DNA from: Hyphomicrobiaceae bacterium
Lineage (GTDB): Bacteria; Pseudomonadota; Alphaproteobacteria; Rhizobiales; Hyphomicrobiaceae
Length of the DNA stretch: 64,000 nucleotides
Assembly (NCBI GenBank): GCA_022844275.1
Contig: JALHMB010000008.1
Span: 1 to 64,000, forward strand
Direction of reading: 5' to 3'
The notes under the pieces were generated by a model. That model was not told the DNA's origin and ran no database searches. It saw only the letters and a program-made list of their open reading frames with translations. A program made the translations under genes and the position numbers. Each line of letters starts with the position of its first letter. The stretch's first letter is position 1. Positions 18,578 to 28,083 of this stretch are shown here, one piece after another.

Positions 18578-18997
18578 CTACTGCTGAACCTTGGCGAGCT
18601 CGTTCGCAAGCTCCGCACCCTCGGCGAGGAAGCGCGTAACCGCCGTCTGGGCGGAAGGCGTGCAGGACTGATACGTGCGGCTGTAACTGCGATAGCCGTT
18701 GTTAAAGCGGGTCGTGAGCTGGGCCTTGCGCAGTGAGGCATTTCCCTCACCCTCGATCAGCTCCTCCATGCGCTTACGCCAAGTCTGCCCTTCGTTGGCG
18801 CCACAGAGCTCGCGCAGGTAGTGCACGGCGCCGAGGATCTCGGCAAGACGCATGAGCTTGGTGTCATAGGGCCGCGCATCTCCGCTCGAGCCCTGCGCCA
18901 CAAGAGGCGGGGCCGACAGAGCAGCCAGCAACGCCATCACCGGCAGCATGGCCGCAAGCGTCGCGATGGCAGCGCGATGGCGCATGGTGCGTCTCAT
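18578..18997 (-). CDS. TIGR02301 family exported protein
   Basis: A protein of 139 residues with an N-terminal signal peptide: Arg-rich start, hydrophobic core at about 10-30, probable cleavage after VAQ. The mature part has the TIGR02301 pattern YLRELCGANEGQTWRKRM with a Cys, a second Cys in RTYQSC, and a helical C-terminus. The family is largely restricted to Rhizobiales, and its function is unknown. The two Cys residues could form a disulphide in the periplasm. It is convergent with the LysE-type gene, with 6 bp between stops. Confidence 0.83.
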   Translation of the reverse strand: MRRTMRHRAAIATLAAMLPVMALLAALSAPPLVAQGSSGDARPYDTKLMRLAEILGAVHYLRELCGANEGQTWRKRMEELIEGEGNASLRKAQLTTRFNNGYRSYSRTYQSCTPSAQTAVTRFLAEGAELANELAKVQQ

Positions 18998-19185
18998 TCC
19001 CCTTGTCCGATCATCTGAGCCCGCATCGGCTCCCGGACGATGGCAATTGTACGACTCCTAGGCGATTCGCGCATCTCGAAGCCAAATGTACCGCCGTCGC
19101 ATGACTGATGGACCTTTACGAGGCCGCGTCCGACGGCTCATTCTGGATCCAGTCAAAAATATGGGCCAGCGCTAGGGAGGACCCA

Positions 19186-20076
19186 ATGAGTGCCGACGGA
19201 ACCACCCAATATGCCTTCGACGAAGCGCGCTCCGCCGATCTCGTCGTCGCCGCGATCGCAGGCGCCAAGGACGAGCGCCTGCGCCAGGTCATGGAAAGCG
19301 TAATCCGCCACCTCCACGCCGTCGTGAAGGAAGTCGAACCGACGGAAGAAGAATGGCTGACGGCCATCAAGTTCCTGACCGAAACCGGTCATTGGTGCAC
19401 CGACTGGCGGCAGGAATTCATCCTGTTCTCGGACACGTTTGGCGTCTCCATGCTGGTCGACGCGATCAATCATCGCAAACCCTCGGGCGCGACGGAAACC
19501 ACGGTGCTGGGACCGTTCCACGTCGCCGACGCACCGATCTACAAGATGGGCGACACGATCAACCTCGAAGGCAAGGGCGAGCCGCTGCTCGTCTCAGGCC
19601 GCGTCGTCGATGAGACCGGCAAGCCGATCGAAGGCGCGGTGCTCGATGTCTGGCAGGCCAACAGCGAGGGCTACTACGATGTCCAGCAGAAGGACGTCCA
19701 GCCGGACAACAATCTACGCGGGCGCTTGATCACCGGCGCCGATGGCCGGTACTGGTTCCGCTCGTCGAAGCCGCTCTTCTACCCGATCCCGCACGACGGA
19801 CCGGTCGGCGAACTGCTCCGCAATCTCGGCCGTCATCCATATCGGCCGGCGCACATCCACTTCATCGTCTCGGCGCCGGGCCATCAGGCGGTCGCGACGC
19901 ACCTCTTCGTCAAAGGCGATCCCTATCTGGAGACGGACGTCGTCTTCGGCGTGAAGGACAGCCTCATCTGCGAATTCACGCAGCACGATAATCCGAAGAA
20001 GGCGTCGGAGATCGGATTGCAGAACCCGTTCTGGACCGTGGAACACGAGTTCAAGCTGGTGCGGGAGAAGAGCTAA
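19186..20076 (+). CDS. Intradiol ring-cleavage dioxygenase (hydroxyquinol/catechol 1,2-dioxygenase type)
   Basis: Non-haem Fe(III) enzyme of 296 residues that cleaves catecholic rings between the hydroxyls. The N-terminal helical dimerisation domain includes LTETGHWCTDWRQEFILFSD. The catalytic beta-sandwich begins with TTVLGPFHV. The four iron ligands are all present: Tyr164 (EGYYDV), Tyr199 (FYPIPHDGPVG), His223 and His225 (RPAHIHF). The overall pattern is closest to hydroxyquinol 1,2-dioxygenases, though substrate assignment is inference. AGGGAGGACC precedes the ATG at 19186. No maleylacetate reductase or other pathway gene is adjacent. Its stop overlaps the stop of the convergent moeB-like gene. 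Confidence 0.92.
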   Translation: MSADGTTQYAFDEARSADLVVAAIAGAKDERLRQVMESVIRHLHAVVKEVEPTEEEWLTAIKFLTETGHWCTDWRQEFILFSDTFGVSMLVDAINHRKPSGATETTVLGPFHVADAPIYKMGDTINLEGKGEPLLVSGRVVDETGKPIEGAVLDVWQANSEGYYDVQQKDVQPDNNLRGRLITGADGRYWFRSSKPLFYPIPHDGPVGELLRNLGRHPYRPAHIHFIVSAPGHQAVATHLFVKGDPYLETDVVFGVKDSLICEFTQHDNPKKASEIGLQNPFWTVEHEFKLVREKS

Positions 20077-20906
20077 GCCGCGCACACCGCGCCATCACCG
20101 GCGCCGGCGTGGATCGAGAGATCCTTGATCGTCGCGTTCCTGCCGCTGAGCGCGTTCTCCGGATCCCACGCGACTTTCACCTGCTCGAAGCGGCTGCCGA
20201 GCGCGTCGTAGATCATGAGACGGCCGGCGAGCGTCTCGCCGATACCGAGGATTTCCTTCAGCGCCTCGGTCGCGAGCAGCGTGCCGACGACACCTGCGAC
20301 CGCGCCGAGAATGCCGATCTCGGCACAGTTCGCGACCGTGCCCGGCGGCGGCGCCTCTGGGAATATGCAGCGGTATGTCGGCCACGGCGTGCCGTCCGAC
20401 TTTTTCTCGTGCGGCTTGAAGGTGGTGATGTAGCCGTCGAAGGCGCCGAGTGCGCCGAACACAAGCGTGCGCTGCGCGAGATAGCAGGCATCCGAGACAA
20501 GGTAGCGTGTCGCGAAATTGTCCGAGCCGTCGATCACGAGATCGTACTTGCCGATCAGCTCGATCGCATTCTCGGCCGTGATGCGCGTGGCGTGCGTATC
20601 GACGCTCACATGCGGATTGATGCGCCCGAGGGTCTCGCGCGCACTTTCAACCTTGGGAGCGCCGATGCTTGCCGTCTCGTGGACGATCTGGCGCTGGAGA
20701 TTGTCGAGCGACACCGTGTCGTCATCGACGATACCGAGCGTGCCGATACCGGCAGCGGCGAGATACATGGCAACGGGCGAGCCGAGGCCGCCCGCGCCGA
20801 TGATCAGCACGCGCGCCGCCTTGAGCTTCTGCTGGCCTTGCCCGCCGACGTCCCTCAGCACGAGGTGGCGCTTGTAGCGGGCGATCTCCTCAGGTGTCAG
20901 GGTCAT
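20073..20906 (-). CDS. HesA/MoeB/ThiF family E1-like adenylyltransferase
   Basis: A protein of 277 residues that activates the C-terminus of a ubiquitin-like sulphur carrier (MoaD or ThiS type) by adenylation. The N-terminus TPEEIARYKRHLVLRDVGG is typical of MoeB. The nucleotide-binding loop is VLIIGAGGLGSPVAMYL, followed by GIVDDDTVSLDNLQRQIVH and DGSDNFATRYLVSDAC. Zinc-ligand Cys pairs are incomplete: a single CIFPEAPPPGTVANCAEIG is visible, and the second CxxC pair is absent. There is no rhodanese domain. Whether it serves molybdopterin or thiamine cannot be decided. Confidence 0.9.
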   Translation of the reverse strand: MTLTPEEIARYKRHLVLRDVGGQGQQKLKAARVLIIGAGGLGSPVAMYLAAAGIGTLGIVDDDTVSLDNLQRQIVHETASIGAPKVESARETLGRINPHVSVDTHATRITAENAIELIGKYDLVIDGSDNFATRYLVSDACYLAQRTLVFGALGAFDGYITTFKPHEKKSDGTPWPTYRCIFPEAPPPGTVANCAEIGILGAVAGVVGTLLATEALKEILGIGETLAGRLMIYDALGSRFEQVKVAWDPENALSGRNATIKDLSIHAGAGDGAVCAA

Positions 20907-21069
20907 GCCGGGTATATAGTCGCTGCGCTCCTGCGTGGCCAGCATAGACCAACTTCTTGCTTTTTGGCGCCCACTGCCCGATCCTCCGCCAAGGGAAACG
21001 CCCGCAAAAATGGAGCCCGAACGTGGCCACCGCAGGAGGGATGCCGGCCGTCGCCGAGGCCGCACTCGC

Positions 21070-21702
21070 ATGAGCGTCTTCCAGCATCATGTGCTCGCGA
21101 TCCCGCCGAAACAGCACGGCGCCATCGCCCATCAGATCATGGATGCCGGAGCCTCTGCGATCGCCCAGCATGGCGGCCGCCTTTTCGGTATCTGGAAGCC
21201 GCTTTTGGGCCTAAGCCTCAATCACCTCATCGTCCTCGCGGAGTGGCCGAACGGCGAGGCTGCCATCGCCCTCGGTGCCGAAATCCTCGGCGACATCGAA
21301 GGCGCGACGGTGGAACTTTGCGACCTCTGGCTGCCGACACTGCGGCCCGCTCCCGGTGCTCGCCTGCCCGAACTCGCCGGCGGCTATTATTCGCATCGCC
21401 ACTACGACATTGCCGCTGACACGCTGCCCACATTCCTCGAGCACTCGGCCGCCGCGTGGGGCAGCTTCGAAGACACACACCCATCGCAAGTCATCGGTCT
21501 CTGGCGATCGAGCTACGTACCCGCGCCCGGCCTCATCCGAATGCGCCTGATGGCGTGGTATCAGGACATGGCCACGTGGGAGCGCTCGCGCTACTGGAAG
21601 GGCACTTCCGGCGCAGAAGCGGCCAACACCCGGCTCGGCGCGCGCTATGCCATGACACTCGACAGTGCGGTGTCGATCGTCGAACTCGTCCATCGTGGTT
21701 GA
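21070..21702 (+). CDS. Hypothetical protein, probable NIPSNAP-like dimeric alpha/beta-barrel
   Basis: A protein of 210 residues whose two halves both look like ferredoxin-like alpha/beta repeats. The second half (about 115-205) runs SHRHYDIAADTLPTFLEHS, then WGSFEDTHPSQVIGLWRS and a strand RMRLMAWYQDMATWERSRYW. This resembles the FLxxxxxxWPxFE pattern and hydrophobic strands of NIPSNAP-type proteins. I assign the fold with moderate confidence and no function. It sits 41 bp before an SDR gene on the same strand, probably one unit, and near an intradiol dioxygenase, so a role in aromatic compound metabolism is possible but unproven. Confidence 0.7.
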   Translation: MSVFQHHVLAIPPKQHGAIAHQIMDAGASAIAQHGGRLFGIWKPLLGLSLNHLIVLAEWPNGEAAIALGAEILGDIEGATVELCDLWLPTLRPAPGARLPELAGGYYSHRHYDIAADTLPTFLEHSAAAWGSFEDTHPSQVIGLWRSSYVPAPGLIRMRLMAWYQDMATWERSRYWKGTSGAEAANTRLGARYAMTLDSAVSIVELVHRG

Positions 21703-21742
21703 TCACAAAAACCAAACTAAATCGAAACAAGAGGAGCCTCAC

Positions 21743-22486
21743 ATGCCCCGCGCCCAACGTACCGCGCTCATCAGCGGATCGAACAAGAACATCGGCCGAG
21801 CGTGCGCGCTCGCGCTTGCAAAGGGCGGGTTCAACATCGTCGTCAACGGCGCCAAGGACCGTGCGGCAGCGGAATCGGTTGCGCGTGAGGTCGAAGCTCT
21901 CGGCGTCGAGGCGCTGGTGGCCATGGGCGATGTCGGCAAGCGCGAGGACTGCGCGCGCATCGCCAAAGAAGCGCTCGCCCGCTTCGGCGTCGTCGATGCC
22001 CTGCTCAACAACGCCGCCATGCGCCCCGATGGCAAGTTTCTCGAAATGAGCGAAGCGGACTTCGATCGCGTCGTCGATACGGACTACAAGGCCGCCTATT
22101 GGCTCGCCCGTGCGACCCTTCCGGGGATGGTGCAAAAAGGCTGGGGCCGCATCATCAACTTCGCCGGCATGAACGCGATCCACGGCTACAACGGCCGCGC
22201 CGCCGTCTCGGTCGCCAAGCACGCATCCTGGGGGCTGACCAAGGCACTCGCCAAGGAATTCGGCCCCAAGGGCATTACGGTGAACATCATCTCGCCGGGG
22301 CCGATCATGGGCGAGGCGCAGGACCCGCACATGGCCGATCACATCAAGCCGATGGTAGCCCGTGTACCCGTCGGCCGCCTGGGAACACCCGACGAGGTTG
22401 CGGCCATGGCGGCGCTCCTCGCATCGGACGCCGGCGCGTTCATCAACGGTCAGCTCCTGCAGGTGAACGGCGGCGCAGAGACCTGA
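21743..22486 (+). CDS. SDR family protein with degenerate active site
   Basis: Short-chain dehydrogenase/reductase fold of 247 residues. The nucleotide motif is ALISGSNKNIGRACALALA (Thr replaced by Ser), and the NNA block is LLNNAAMRPDG. The C-terminal FINGQLLQVNGGAET is normal. The catalytic tetrad is mostly lost when aligned with classical SDRs. The Tyr of YxxxK is Val155 (VSVAK, Lys159 kept), the Ser is Gly142 (INFAGM), and the Asn is Asp114. It may bind NAD(P) without classical reduction chemistry, or use a different mechanism. AGAGGAG precedes the ATG at 21743. Confidence 0.88.
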   Translation: MPRAQRTALISGSNKNIGRACALALAKGGFNIVVNGAKDRAAAESVAREVEALGVEALVAMGDVGKREDCARIAKEALARFGVVDALLNNAAMRPDGKFLEMSEADFDRVVDTDYKAAYWLARATLPGMVQKGWGRIINFAGMNAIHGYNGRAAVSVAKHASWGLTKALAKEFGPKGITVNIISPGPIMGEAQDPHMADHIKPMVARVPVGRLGTPDEVAAMAALLASDAGAFINGQLLQVNGGAET

Positions 22487-22493
22487 CCCTGCT

Positions 22494-22520
22494 GCGGGGG
22501 GCTAGACGCTTACCCCCCGC
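22494..22520 (+). terminator. GC-rich hairpin downstream of the SDR gene
   Basis: GCGGGGGG (22494-22501) can pair with CCCCCCGC (22513-22520) around an 11-base loop, eight bases after the SDR stop and before gltX. There is no T-run afterwards, so intrinsic termination is uncertain. Confidence 0.4.
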
Positions 22521-22579
22521 GCGAACCTGTGCTAAGGGGGCGCCAAACCTCAACGCTCACTCGTGAGAGCCCCCGCCTC

Positions 22580-24013
22580 ATGACCGCATCTGACCGCAAG
22601 GTCGTCACGCGCTTTGCCCCCTCGCCGACGGGTATGCTGCACATTGGTGGCGCCCGCACAGCGCTGTTCAATTGGCTCTACGCCAAGCACACGGGTGGCA
22701 TCTTCCTGCTGCGCATCGAGGATACGGACCGCGAGCGCTCCAAACCCGAGCACGTCGATGCCATCACCAACGGCCTCAAGTGGCTGGAGCTCGACTGGGA
22801 CGGCGATCCGGTCTTCCAGTTCGCACGCGTCGAGCGGCATCGCGAGGTCGCGCTCGGCCTGCTCGCGGCAGGCGGCGCCTATAACTGCTACCTGACGGCC
22901 GAAGAGCTGACGGCCATGCGCGAGAAGGCCAAGGCCGAGGGCCGCCCGCAGGTCATCGAAAGCCCATGGCGCGACCGCGATCCCAAGGAAGCGCCGCCCG
23001 GCGTGAAACCCTCGGTGCGCCTTAGAACGCGGCGTGATGGCGAGACCGTCGTCGATGACAAAGTGCAAGGCCGCGTCGTGATCCCGAACAAGGATCTCGA
23101 CGACATGATCATCCTGCGCTCGGATGGCACGCCCACCTATAACTTCGCGGTCGTGGTCGACGATCACGACATGGGCATCACTCATGTCATTCGCGGCGTC
23201 GATCACCTGACCAATGCTGCGCGCCAAACGCAGGTCTACGTTGCGTGCGGATGGGATGTGCCGATATTCGCCCATGTACCGCTGATCCATGGCCCGGATG
23301 GCGCCAAGCTCTCCAAGCGCCACGGTGCCGAGGCAACAGATGCGTACAGGGCCATGGGCTATCTCCCCGAGGCCATGCGCAACTACCTCGTGCGCCTCGG
23401 CTGGAGTCATGGCGACGACGAGATCATCTCGACAGAGCAGCTTATCGAATGGTTCGACCTAGATGCGGTCGGCCGCTCGCCGGCGCGTTTCGATTTCGCC
23501 AAGCTCGCGGACCTCAATGGCCACTACATCCGCAAGGCCAGCGACGACGAGTTGGTCCGGCGCCTCACGGAGCTGCTGGCGGTCATCGATGGTGGATCTG
23601 AGAAGCTTTCTAAGCTCGATCGCGACGGCGGCTGGGACAAGCTCCGCATTGCCCTTCCAGGGCTTAAGGAGCGCGCCAAGACGCTGCTGGAGCTCGTGGA
23701 TGGGGCTGCCTTCCTTTTTGCCGAGCGCCCACTGAACCTCGACGAGAAGGCCGCCAAGCTCATCGACAGCGATGCCAAGGCGATCCTGGCTGCCCTGATC
23801 CCGAAGTTCGAAGCCGCGCCGGGATGGACTGCCGCAGCTCTGGAAGCGGAGGTCCGCAGCTTCGCCGAGACGAGCGGCGCCAAGCTCGGGAAGATCGCGC
23901 AGCCGCTCCGGGCAGCGCTCACGGGTCGGAGCATTTCACCGCCGGTCTTCGACGTGATGCACGCACTCGGCCGACAAGAAACAATCGCCCGGCTGAAGGA
24001 CCAGGCACGTTGA
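22580..24013 (+). CDS. gltX: Glutamyl-tRNA synthetase
   Basis: Class I aminoacyl-tRNA synthetase of 477 residues that charges tRNA-Glu. The HIGH motif appears as [14 protein letters not shown] (residues 15-27), and the KMSKS-type loop as [26 protein letters not shown] lies between them and is characteristic of GluRS. Length is normal for the bacterial enzyme. Many alphaproteobacteria carry two gltX genes, one serving mischarging of tRNA-Gln; which type this is cannot be told here. It lies 133 bp upstream of gltA, a common order in Rhizobiales. Confidence 0.96.
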   Translation: MTASDRKVVTRFAPSPTGMLHIGGARTALFNWLYAKHTGGIFLLRIEDTDRERSKPEHVDAITNGLKWLELDWDGDPVFQFARVERHREVALGLLAAGGAYNCYLTAEELTAMREKAKAEGRPQVIESPWRDRDPKEAPPGVKPSVRLRTRRDGETVVDDKVQGRVVIPNKDLDDMIILRSDGTPTYNFAVVVDDHDMGITHVIRGVDHLTNAARQTQVYVACGWDVPIFAHVPLIHGPDGAKLSKRHGAEATDAYRAMGYLPEAMRNYLVRLGWSHGDDEIISTEQLIEWFDLDAVGRSPARFDFAKLADLNGHYIRKASDDELVRRLTELLAVIDGGSEKLSKLDRDGGWDKLRIALPGLKERAKTLLELVDGAAFLFAERPLNLDEKAAKLIDSDAKAILAALIPKFEAAPGWTAAALEAEVRSFAETSGAKLGKIAQPLRAALTGRSISPPVFDVMHALGRQETIARLKDQAR

Positions 24014-24146
24014 CCATTCTCGACTATTTGATGCATCGCCTAGCGACCGCTGCTGCTTTATTAAACAGTGGCATGCTGCTATGGTGCATTGCGGCAACGG
24101 CGCTGCAGCGCCAGTGGATTGGCTCGCTGTTCAAAAGGACGTCGAC

Positions 24147-25463
24147 ATGAACGCACACGATGGGTCCAAAGCGCCCGATGGCGACCGTACGGCATCGCTA
24201 CTGATCGCCAATAAGCAGGTCAAAATGCCGGTGCGATCGGGCTCGATTGGCCCGGACGTGATCGACGTCGGCCGCCTCTATCGCGAGTCGGGCTGCTTCA
24301 CCTACGACCCGGGCTTCACGTCGACCGCCAACTGCTCGTCGAAGATCACGTACATCGACGGCGAGGAAGGCATCCTCCTCTATCGCGGCTATCCGATCGA
24401 GCAACTCGCCAAGACGTCGAACTTCGTCGAGGTCTGCTACCTCCTCCTTCATGGCGAGCTGCCGACGGCGGCGGAGTTCAAGGAATTCGACAACCACATC
24501 ACGCGCCACACGATGGTGCACGAGCAGATGACCCGCTTCTACACGGGCTTCCGCCGTGACGCGCATCCGATGGCCATCATGTGCGGTGTCGTCGGCGCTC
24601 TCTCGGCCTTCTATCACGACAGCACCGACATCCACGATCCCAAGCATCGCATCATCGCCAGCCACCGCATGATCGCGAAGATGCCGACGATCGCGTCCAT
24701 GGCCTTCAAGTACTCGATCGGCCAGCCCTTCATCTATCCGCGCAACGAGCTCGATTTCGCATCGAACTTCCTGCAGATGTGCTTCGCCGTTCCGTGCGAG
24801 CCCTATGTGGTCGATCCGGTCGTCGCCAAGGCGCTCGACCGCATCATGATCCTGCACGCCGATCACGAGCAGAACGCCTCTACCTCGACCGTGCGCCTTG
24901 CTGGCTCATCCGGCGCCAATCCCTTCGCGTGCATTGCGGCGGGCATCGCCTGTCTCTGGGGCCCTGCGCACGGCGGCGCCAACGAGGCCGCGCTCAAGAT
25001 GCTCGAGGAGATCGGCCACGTCAGAAATATCCCCGAGTTCATCAAGCGGGTGAAAGACAAGAACGAAGGCGTGCGCTTGATGGGCTTCGGCCACCGGGTC
25101 TACAAGAACTACGATCCGCGCGCGAAGGTCATGCAGGAGACTTGCCACGAGGTGCTCGCCAAGCTCGGCATCAAGGATGATCTCCTCGACGTCGCCATGG
25201 AGCTCGAGCGCATCGCGCTGCACGACGACTACTTCATCGAGAAGAAGCTCTATCCGAACGTCGACTTCTACTCGGGCATTGTGCTCCGCGCGATCGGTTT
25301 CCCCGTCGCGATGTTCACGCCGCTCTTCGCCGTCTCGCGCACGGTCGGCTGGATCGCGCAGTGGAAGGAAATGATCGAGGATCCGGAGCAGAAGATCGGC
25401 CGTCCGCGTCAGCTTTACGTCGGTCCGACGCAGCGCGACTACGTGGCTGTCGATAAGCGCTGA
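24147..25463 (+). CDS. gltA: Citrate synthase (type II)
   Basis: Condenses acetyl-CoA and oxaloacetate, the entry reaction of the TCA cycle. It has 438 residues. The N-terminal extension with [20 protein letters not shown] and the block [20 protein letters not shown] mark the type II, NADH-sensitive hexameric form. Catalytic His residues lie in [14 protein letters not shown] and [14 protein letters not shown], the latter with the Asp further downstream. AAAGGAC lies eight bases before the ATG at 24147. A strong terminator follows at 25485. Confidence 0.97.
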   Translation: MNAHDGSKAPDGDRTASLLIANKQVKMPVRSGSIGPDVIDVGRLYRESGCFTYDPGFTSTANCSSKITYIDGEEGILLYRGYPIEQLAKTSNFVEVCYLLLHGELPTAAEFKEFDNHITRHTMVHEQMTRFYTGFRRDAHPMAIMCGVVGALSAFYHDSTDIHDPKHRIIASHRMIAKMPTIASMAFKYSIGQPFIYPRNELDFASNFLQMCFAVPCEPYVVDPVVAKALDRIMILHADHEQNASTSTVRLAGSSGANPFACIAAGIACLWGPAHGGANEAALKMLEEIGHVRNIPEFIKRVKDKNEGVRLMGFGHRVYKNYDPRAKVMQETCHEVLAKLGIKDDLLDVAMELERIALHDDYFIEKKLYPNVDFYSGIVLRAIGFPVAMFTPLFAVSRTVGWIAQWKEMIEDPEQKIGRPRQLYVGPTQRDYVAVDKR

Positions 25464-25484
25464 GCGCAGTCGATCGTAACAAAC

Positions 25485-25516
25485 AGGCCATCGACCTCGC
25501 GGTTGGTGGCCTTTTG
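25485..25516 (+). terminator. Intrinsic terminator of gltA
   Basis: GGCCATCGACC pairs with GGTTGGTGGCC (two G-T wobbles, loop TCGC) and is followed by CTTTTGCTT. It lies 22 bp after the gltA stop and just before the end of convergent lpxB. Confidence 0.8.
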
Positions 25517-25526
25517 CTTGCCTGCG

Positions 25527-26699
25527 TCAGCGCTCGGCGTGTGCGAGCACGCGCATCGCTGCAGCTATGGCCGGTGACGTGCCGGTCGTTATCGCGTCGG
25601 GAACGCGCGCTAGAGCGGCGAGTTGGCGAGCACGCTCCGGCGTGTCGGAGAGCAGGGAGGCGAGCGCCGGCGCCAGTTGCTCGGGCACGCAGGATTCCTG
25701 CATCAGCTCAGGAAATGCACGCTCACCGAGCACGAGATTGGCAAGCGCGAAGTGCGGTGGCCTGACGAGCCTGCGGAAAACCAGCGCCAGGCGATCGACG
25801 CGGTAGGCGACAACCATCGGACAGCCCGCAAGGGCGAGTTCGAGCGTCACCGTACCGGAAGCCGCCAGCGCCGCGTGCGCGAGCTTGAAGGCGCGGAACT
25901 TGTCGGCCTCGTCCTCGATGATGTGCGTCGGGAAGGGCCATTGCTTCACGCGCTCGGTAACGAGATCGCGCACGTTCTCGACGGTCGGCACGATCACATC
26001 GAGACGATGGCCCGTCGCACGCAGCGCACGCAGCGTCGCCGTGAATGGGTTCCACAGCCGCGTGATTTCACTGCGCCGACTGCCCGGCAACACGAGCAGG
26101 GTCGGGTGTGCGTCCGTGAGCCCAAGGCGTTCTTTGAGACCTTGCGGATCGAGCGCATCGATCCAGTGCCGGCGCTCGATCAGCGGATGACCGACATACG
26201 TGCAGGGTGGGCCGCCAAGCCGTGCGTGCACGTCCGGTTCGAAAGGCAGCAGCGCCAGCACCTCGTCGACATAGGCGCGCATACGCGGCGCACGCCAGGA
26301 GCGCCATGCCCATACGCTTGGCGAGACGTAGTCGACGATCGGCAGGTCGGGCCGCGCCTTGCGGATGCGGCGCGCGACGCGATGTGTGAACTCCGGTGCA
26401 TCGATGATCACAACGACGTCGGAGGCGCTTGCGACAGCGGCTTCCGCGGTCTCGCGAATGCGGCGCAGAAGCTGCGGCAGGTGCTCGATGATCGCGGCCG
26501 GCCCCATGACAGCGATATCGCTCATCGGAAAGAGCGATTGGAGGCCCGCAGTAGCCATCTTCGGCCCACCGACGCCACTGAAAGTAACACCCGGCCGCAA
26601 CGCCGTAAGCGCCATCATGAGACGCGCGCCGAGTGCGTCGCCCGAATGCTCGCCGGCAACAACGAAGATGCGCAGCGGGCGGGCGGGCGCGGGGCTCAT
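25527..26699 (-). CDS. lpxB: Lipid-A-disaccharide synthase
   Basis: GT19 glycosyltransferase of 390 residues that joins lipid X and UDP-2,3-diacylglucosamine. Family blocks include IFVVAGEHSGDALGARLM at the N-terminus, YVSPSVWAWRSWR, LLPFEPDVH, YVGHPLIER and LLVLPGSRRSEITRL. The ATG at 26699 overlaps the lpxI stop (ATGA), so translation is coupled. It is the last gene of the lpxD-fabZ-lpxA-lpxI-lpxB run, and ends 10 bp from the gltA terminator. Confidence 0.96.
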   Translation of the reverse strand: MSPAPARPLRIFVVAGEHSGDALGARLMMALTALRPGVTFSGVGGPKMATAGLQSLFPMSDIAVMGPAAIIEHLPQLLRRIRETAEAAVASASDVVVIIDAPEFTHRVARRIRKARPDLPIVDYVSPSVWAWRSWRAPRMRAYVDEVLALLPFEPDVHARLGGPPCTYVGHPLIERRHWIDALDPQGLKERLGLTDAHPTLLVLPGSRRSEITRLWNPFTATLRALRATGHRLDVIVPTVENVRDLVTERVKQWPFPTHIIEDEADKFRAFKLAHAALAASGTVTLELALAGCPMVVAYRVDRLALVFRRLVRPPHFALANLVLGERAFPELMQESCVPEQLAPALASLLSDTPERARQLAALARVPDAITTGTSPAIAAAMRVLAHAER

Positions 26700-27988
26700 G
26701 TCGTCCCTCCGCCATTGGCGTCCGGCACGAGGACGAACAGCCGATGCCGATCGGCAGCTTGGACCAGGAGTCTCGTGAGCGGATGCTCCGCGTCCACACA
26801 GCCAGCAATGACAATGCCCGCAAGAGCGGCGCGCGCAGTCAGTGCCAGCACGGCGTCGATGCTGTCGGCATCCGCGCCGATGTCCTCTAACGCACTGACG
26901 ACCAGAACACCCATGCGCCGCTTGAAAGTCCTGAGACCCCAATGGCTCGGTCGCCTCCCGCCCAGCATGCGATGAATGCCGAGCGCGCCGTCGACGCGCT
27001 GAACATGCTCGCCGAGCACGACGACAGCATGACCGGCGTCGTGCGCCGCCAGCACGGCGAGCGCCTGAGCGCCGAGAAGCGCGTCGCGCCGCTCGGACGC
27101 TCCGGCGCGCTTGCTGCCGATATGGCGGAAAGCGGGCGATGCGGCGACAGGCGCGGCGACCATTCCATCCGCGCTGTCGATACCGGCAACGAACAGGCCG
27201 AGCTCGTCGGCAAGCGCGATCGTGCGCGCCCGCTCGATGACCAGCGCGCGGCCGGCAGCGATAACGATGCCCGCGAGCCCACACGCATGCGCGCGCTCGA
27301 TCGTGCGCGGGCCGATCGCGGGCAGATCCACGCGCAGCTCCTGGCCCGGCTTCGGCATTTTCACGAGCACGGCGCCGGCGCTCGATATGCCCGCAGCCTC
27401 AATCTGCTCGAGCATCTCGTCTGTCCCGCGCACACCCTCGACGGCAATGATGCGCTCGTCCGTCGCGACCGCCCCCTGCCCCACATCGAACGCGCCGAGC
27501 GCCCTTAGAAGTGCTGCAGCGCGCGACAGCGCGCGAATGCTCGCGTCGCTCGGCGCGATGCGGCCCAGGGGCCCGACGGGGGCCAGCAGATGCGGCGCTA
27601 TGCTGTCGACACCGACGACCTCGAAGCCCTCGCGCTCGAAGAAGCGCACGACACGCCGCAGGACGCTGTCATCGCCACCGCGCGTCAAGCTGAGTGCGGT
27701 TCTGATCGCACGGAAGAAGCCGTGATCGACGCGGATCTTGAGAAGGTTGGGACGGCGGAGCGCGCCGGCGATCACCAGCTCGCGACAACCGGCCTGCCTC
27801 AGGCTCGCGAGCATGCCGCCAACCTGACCGATATTGACGATCCTGTGCGAGTAGGCAGCGATTTCAGGCTCCGCGAAACCTTCGATGCCGACGATATGCA
27901 CGGAGCGCCCCGCCCCCCGCGCAGCCTCCGCGATCTCGATCGGCAGGCTGCCGGCGCAAGCCAGAATGCCTAGGGGAACCTGATCCAT
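26696..27988 (-). CDS. lpxI: UDP-2,3-diacylglucosamine pyrophosphatase LpxI with a C-terminal extension
   Basis: Hydrolyses UDP-2,3-diacylglucosamine to lipid X in lipid A synthesis; it replaces LpxH in alphaproteobacteria. The N-terminal domain (about 1-150) starts LGILACAGSLPIEIA. The catalytic C-terminal DUF1009 domain (about 157-270) holds DVGQGAVATDERIIAVEG and RVDLPAIGP, with the conserved Asp221. The protein is 430 residues, whereas the family is usually about 270-290. Residues 317-421 resemble residues 168-270: AVEGVRGTDEML parallels RVDGALGIHRML, and GLAGIVIAAG parallels ALAGIVIAGC. The second copy lacks the RxDxP motif and looks degenerate. Start ATG at 27988. Confidence 0.92.
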   Translation of the reverse strand: MDQVPLGILACAGSLPIEIAEAARGAGRSVHIVGIEGFAEPEIAAYSHRIVNIGQVGGMLASLRQAGCRELVIAGALRRPNLLKIRVDHGFFRAIRTALSLTRGGDDSVLRRVVRFFEREGFEVVGVDSIAPHLLAPVGPLGRIAPSDASIRALSRAAALLRALGAFDVGQGAVATDERIIAVEGVRGTDEMLEQIEAAGISSAGAVLVKMPKPGQELRVDLPAIGPRTIERAHACGLAGIVIAAGRALVIERARTIALADELGLFVAGIDSADGMVAAPVAASPAFRHIGSKRAGASERRDALLGAQALAVLAAHDAGHAVVVLGEHVQRVDGALGIHRMLGGRRPSHWGLRTFKRRMGVLVVSALEDIGADADSIDAVLALTARAALAGIVIAGCVDAEHPLTRLLVQAADRHRLFVLVPDANGGGTT

Positions 27989-28083
27989 ACCGGTCCCCAC
28001 CCGCGTCTCACTCGCGTCCTGCTTCCGAAGTTCGCCGCGCATCGATGCTGGGGTCCCGAGCGAACTTCGGCATCAAAAGAACA

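Noticed and set aside
20109-21419. 436-codon plus-strand frame over the moeB-like gene and the following intergenic region
   Set aside because: It covers the conserved minus-strand gene and the start of the next gene in the wrong frame; no family features.
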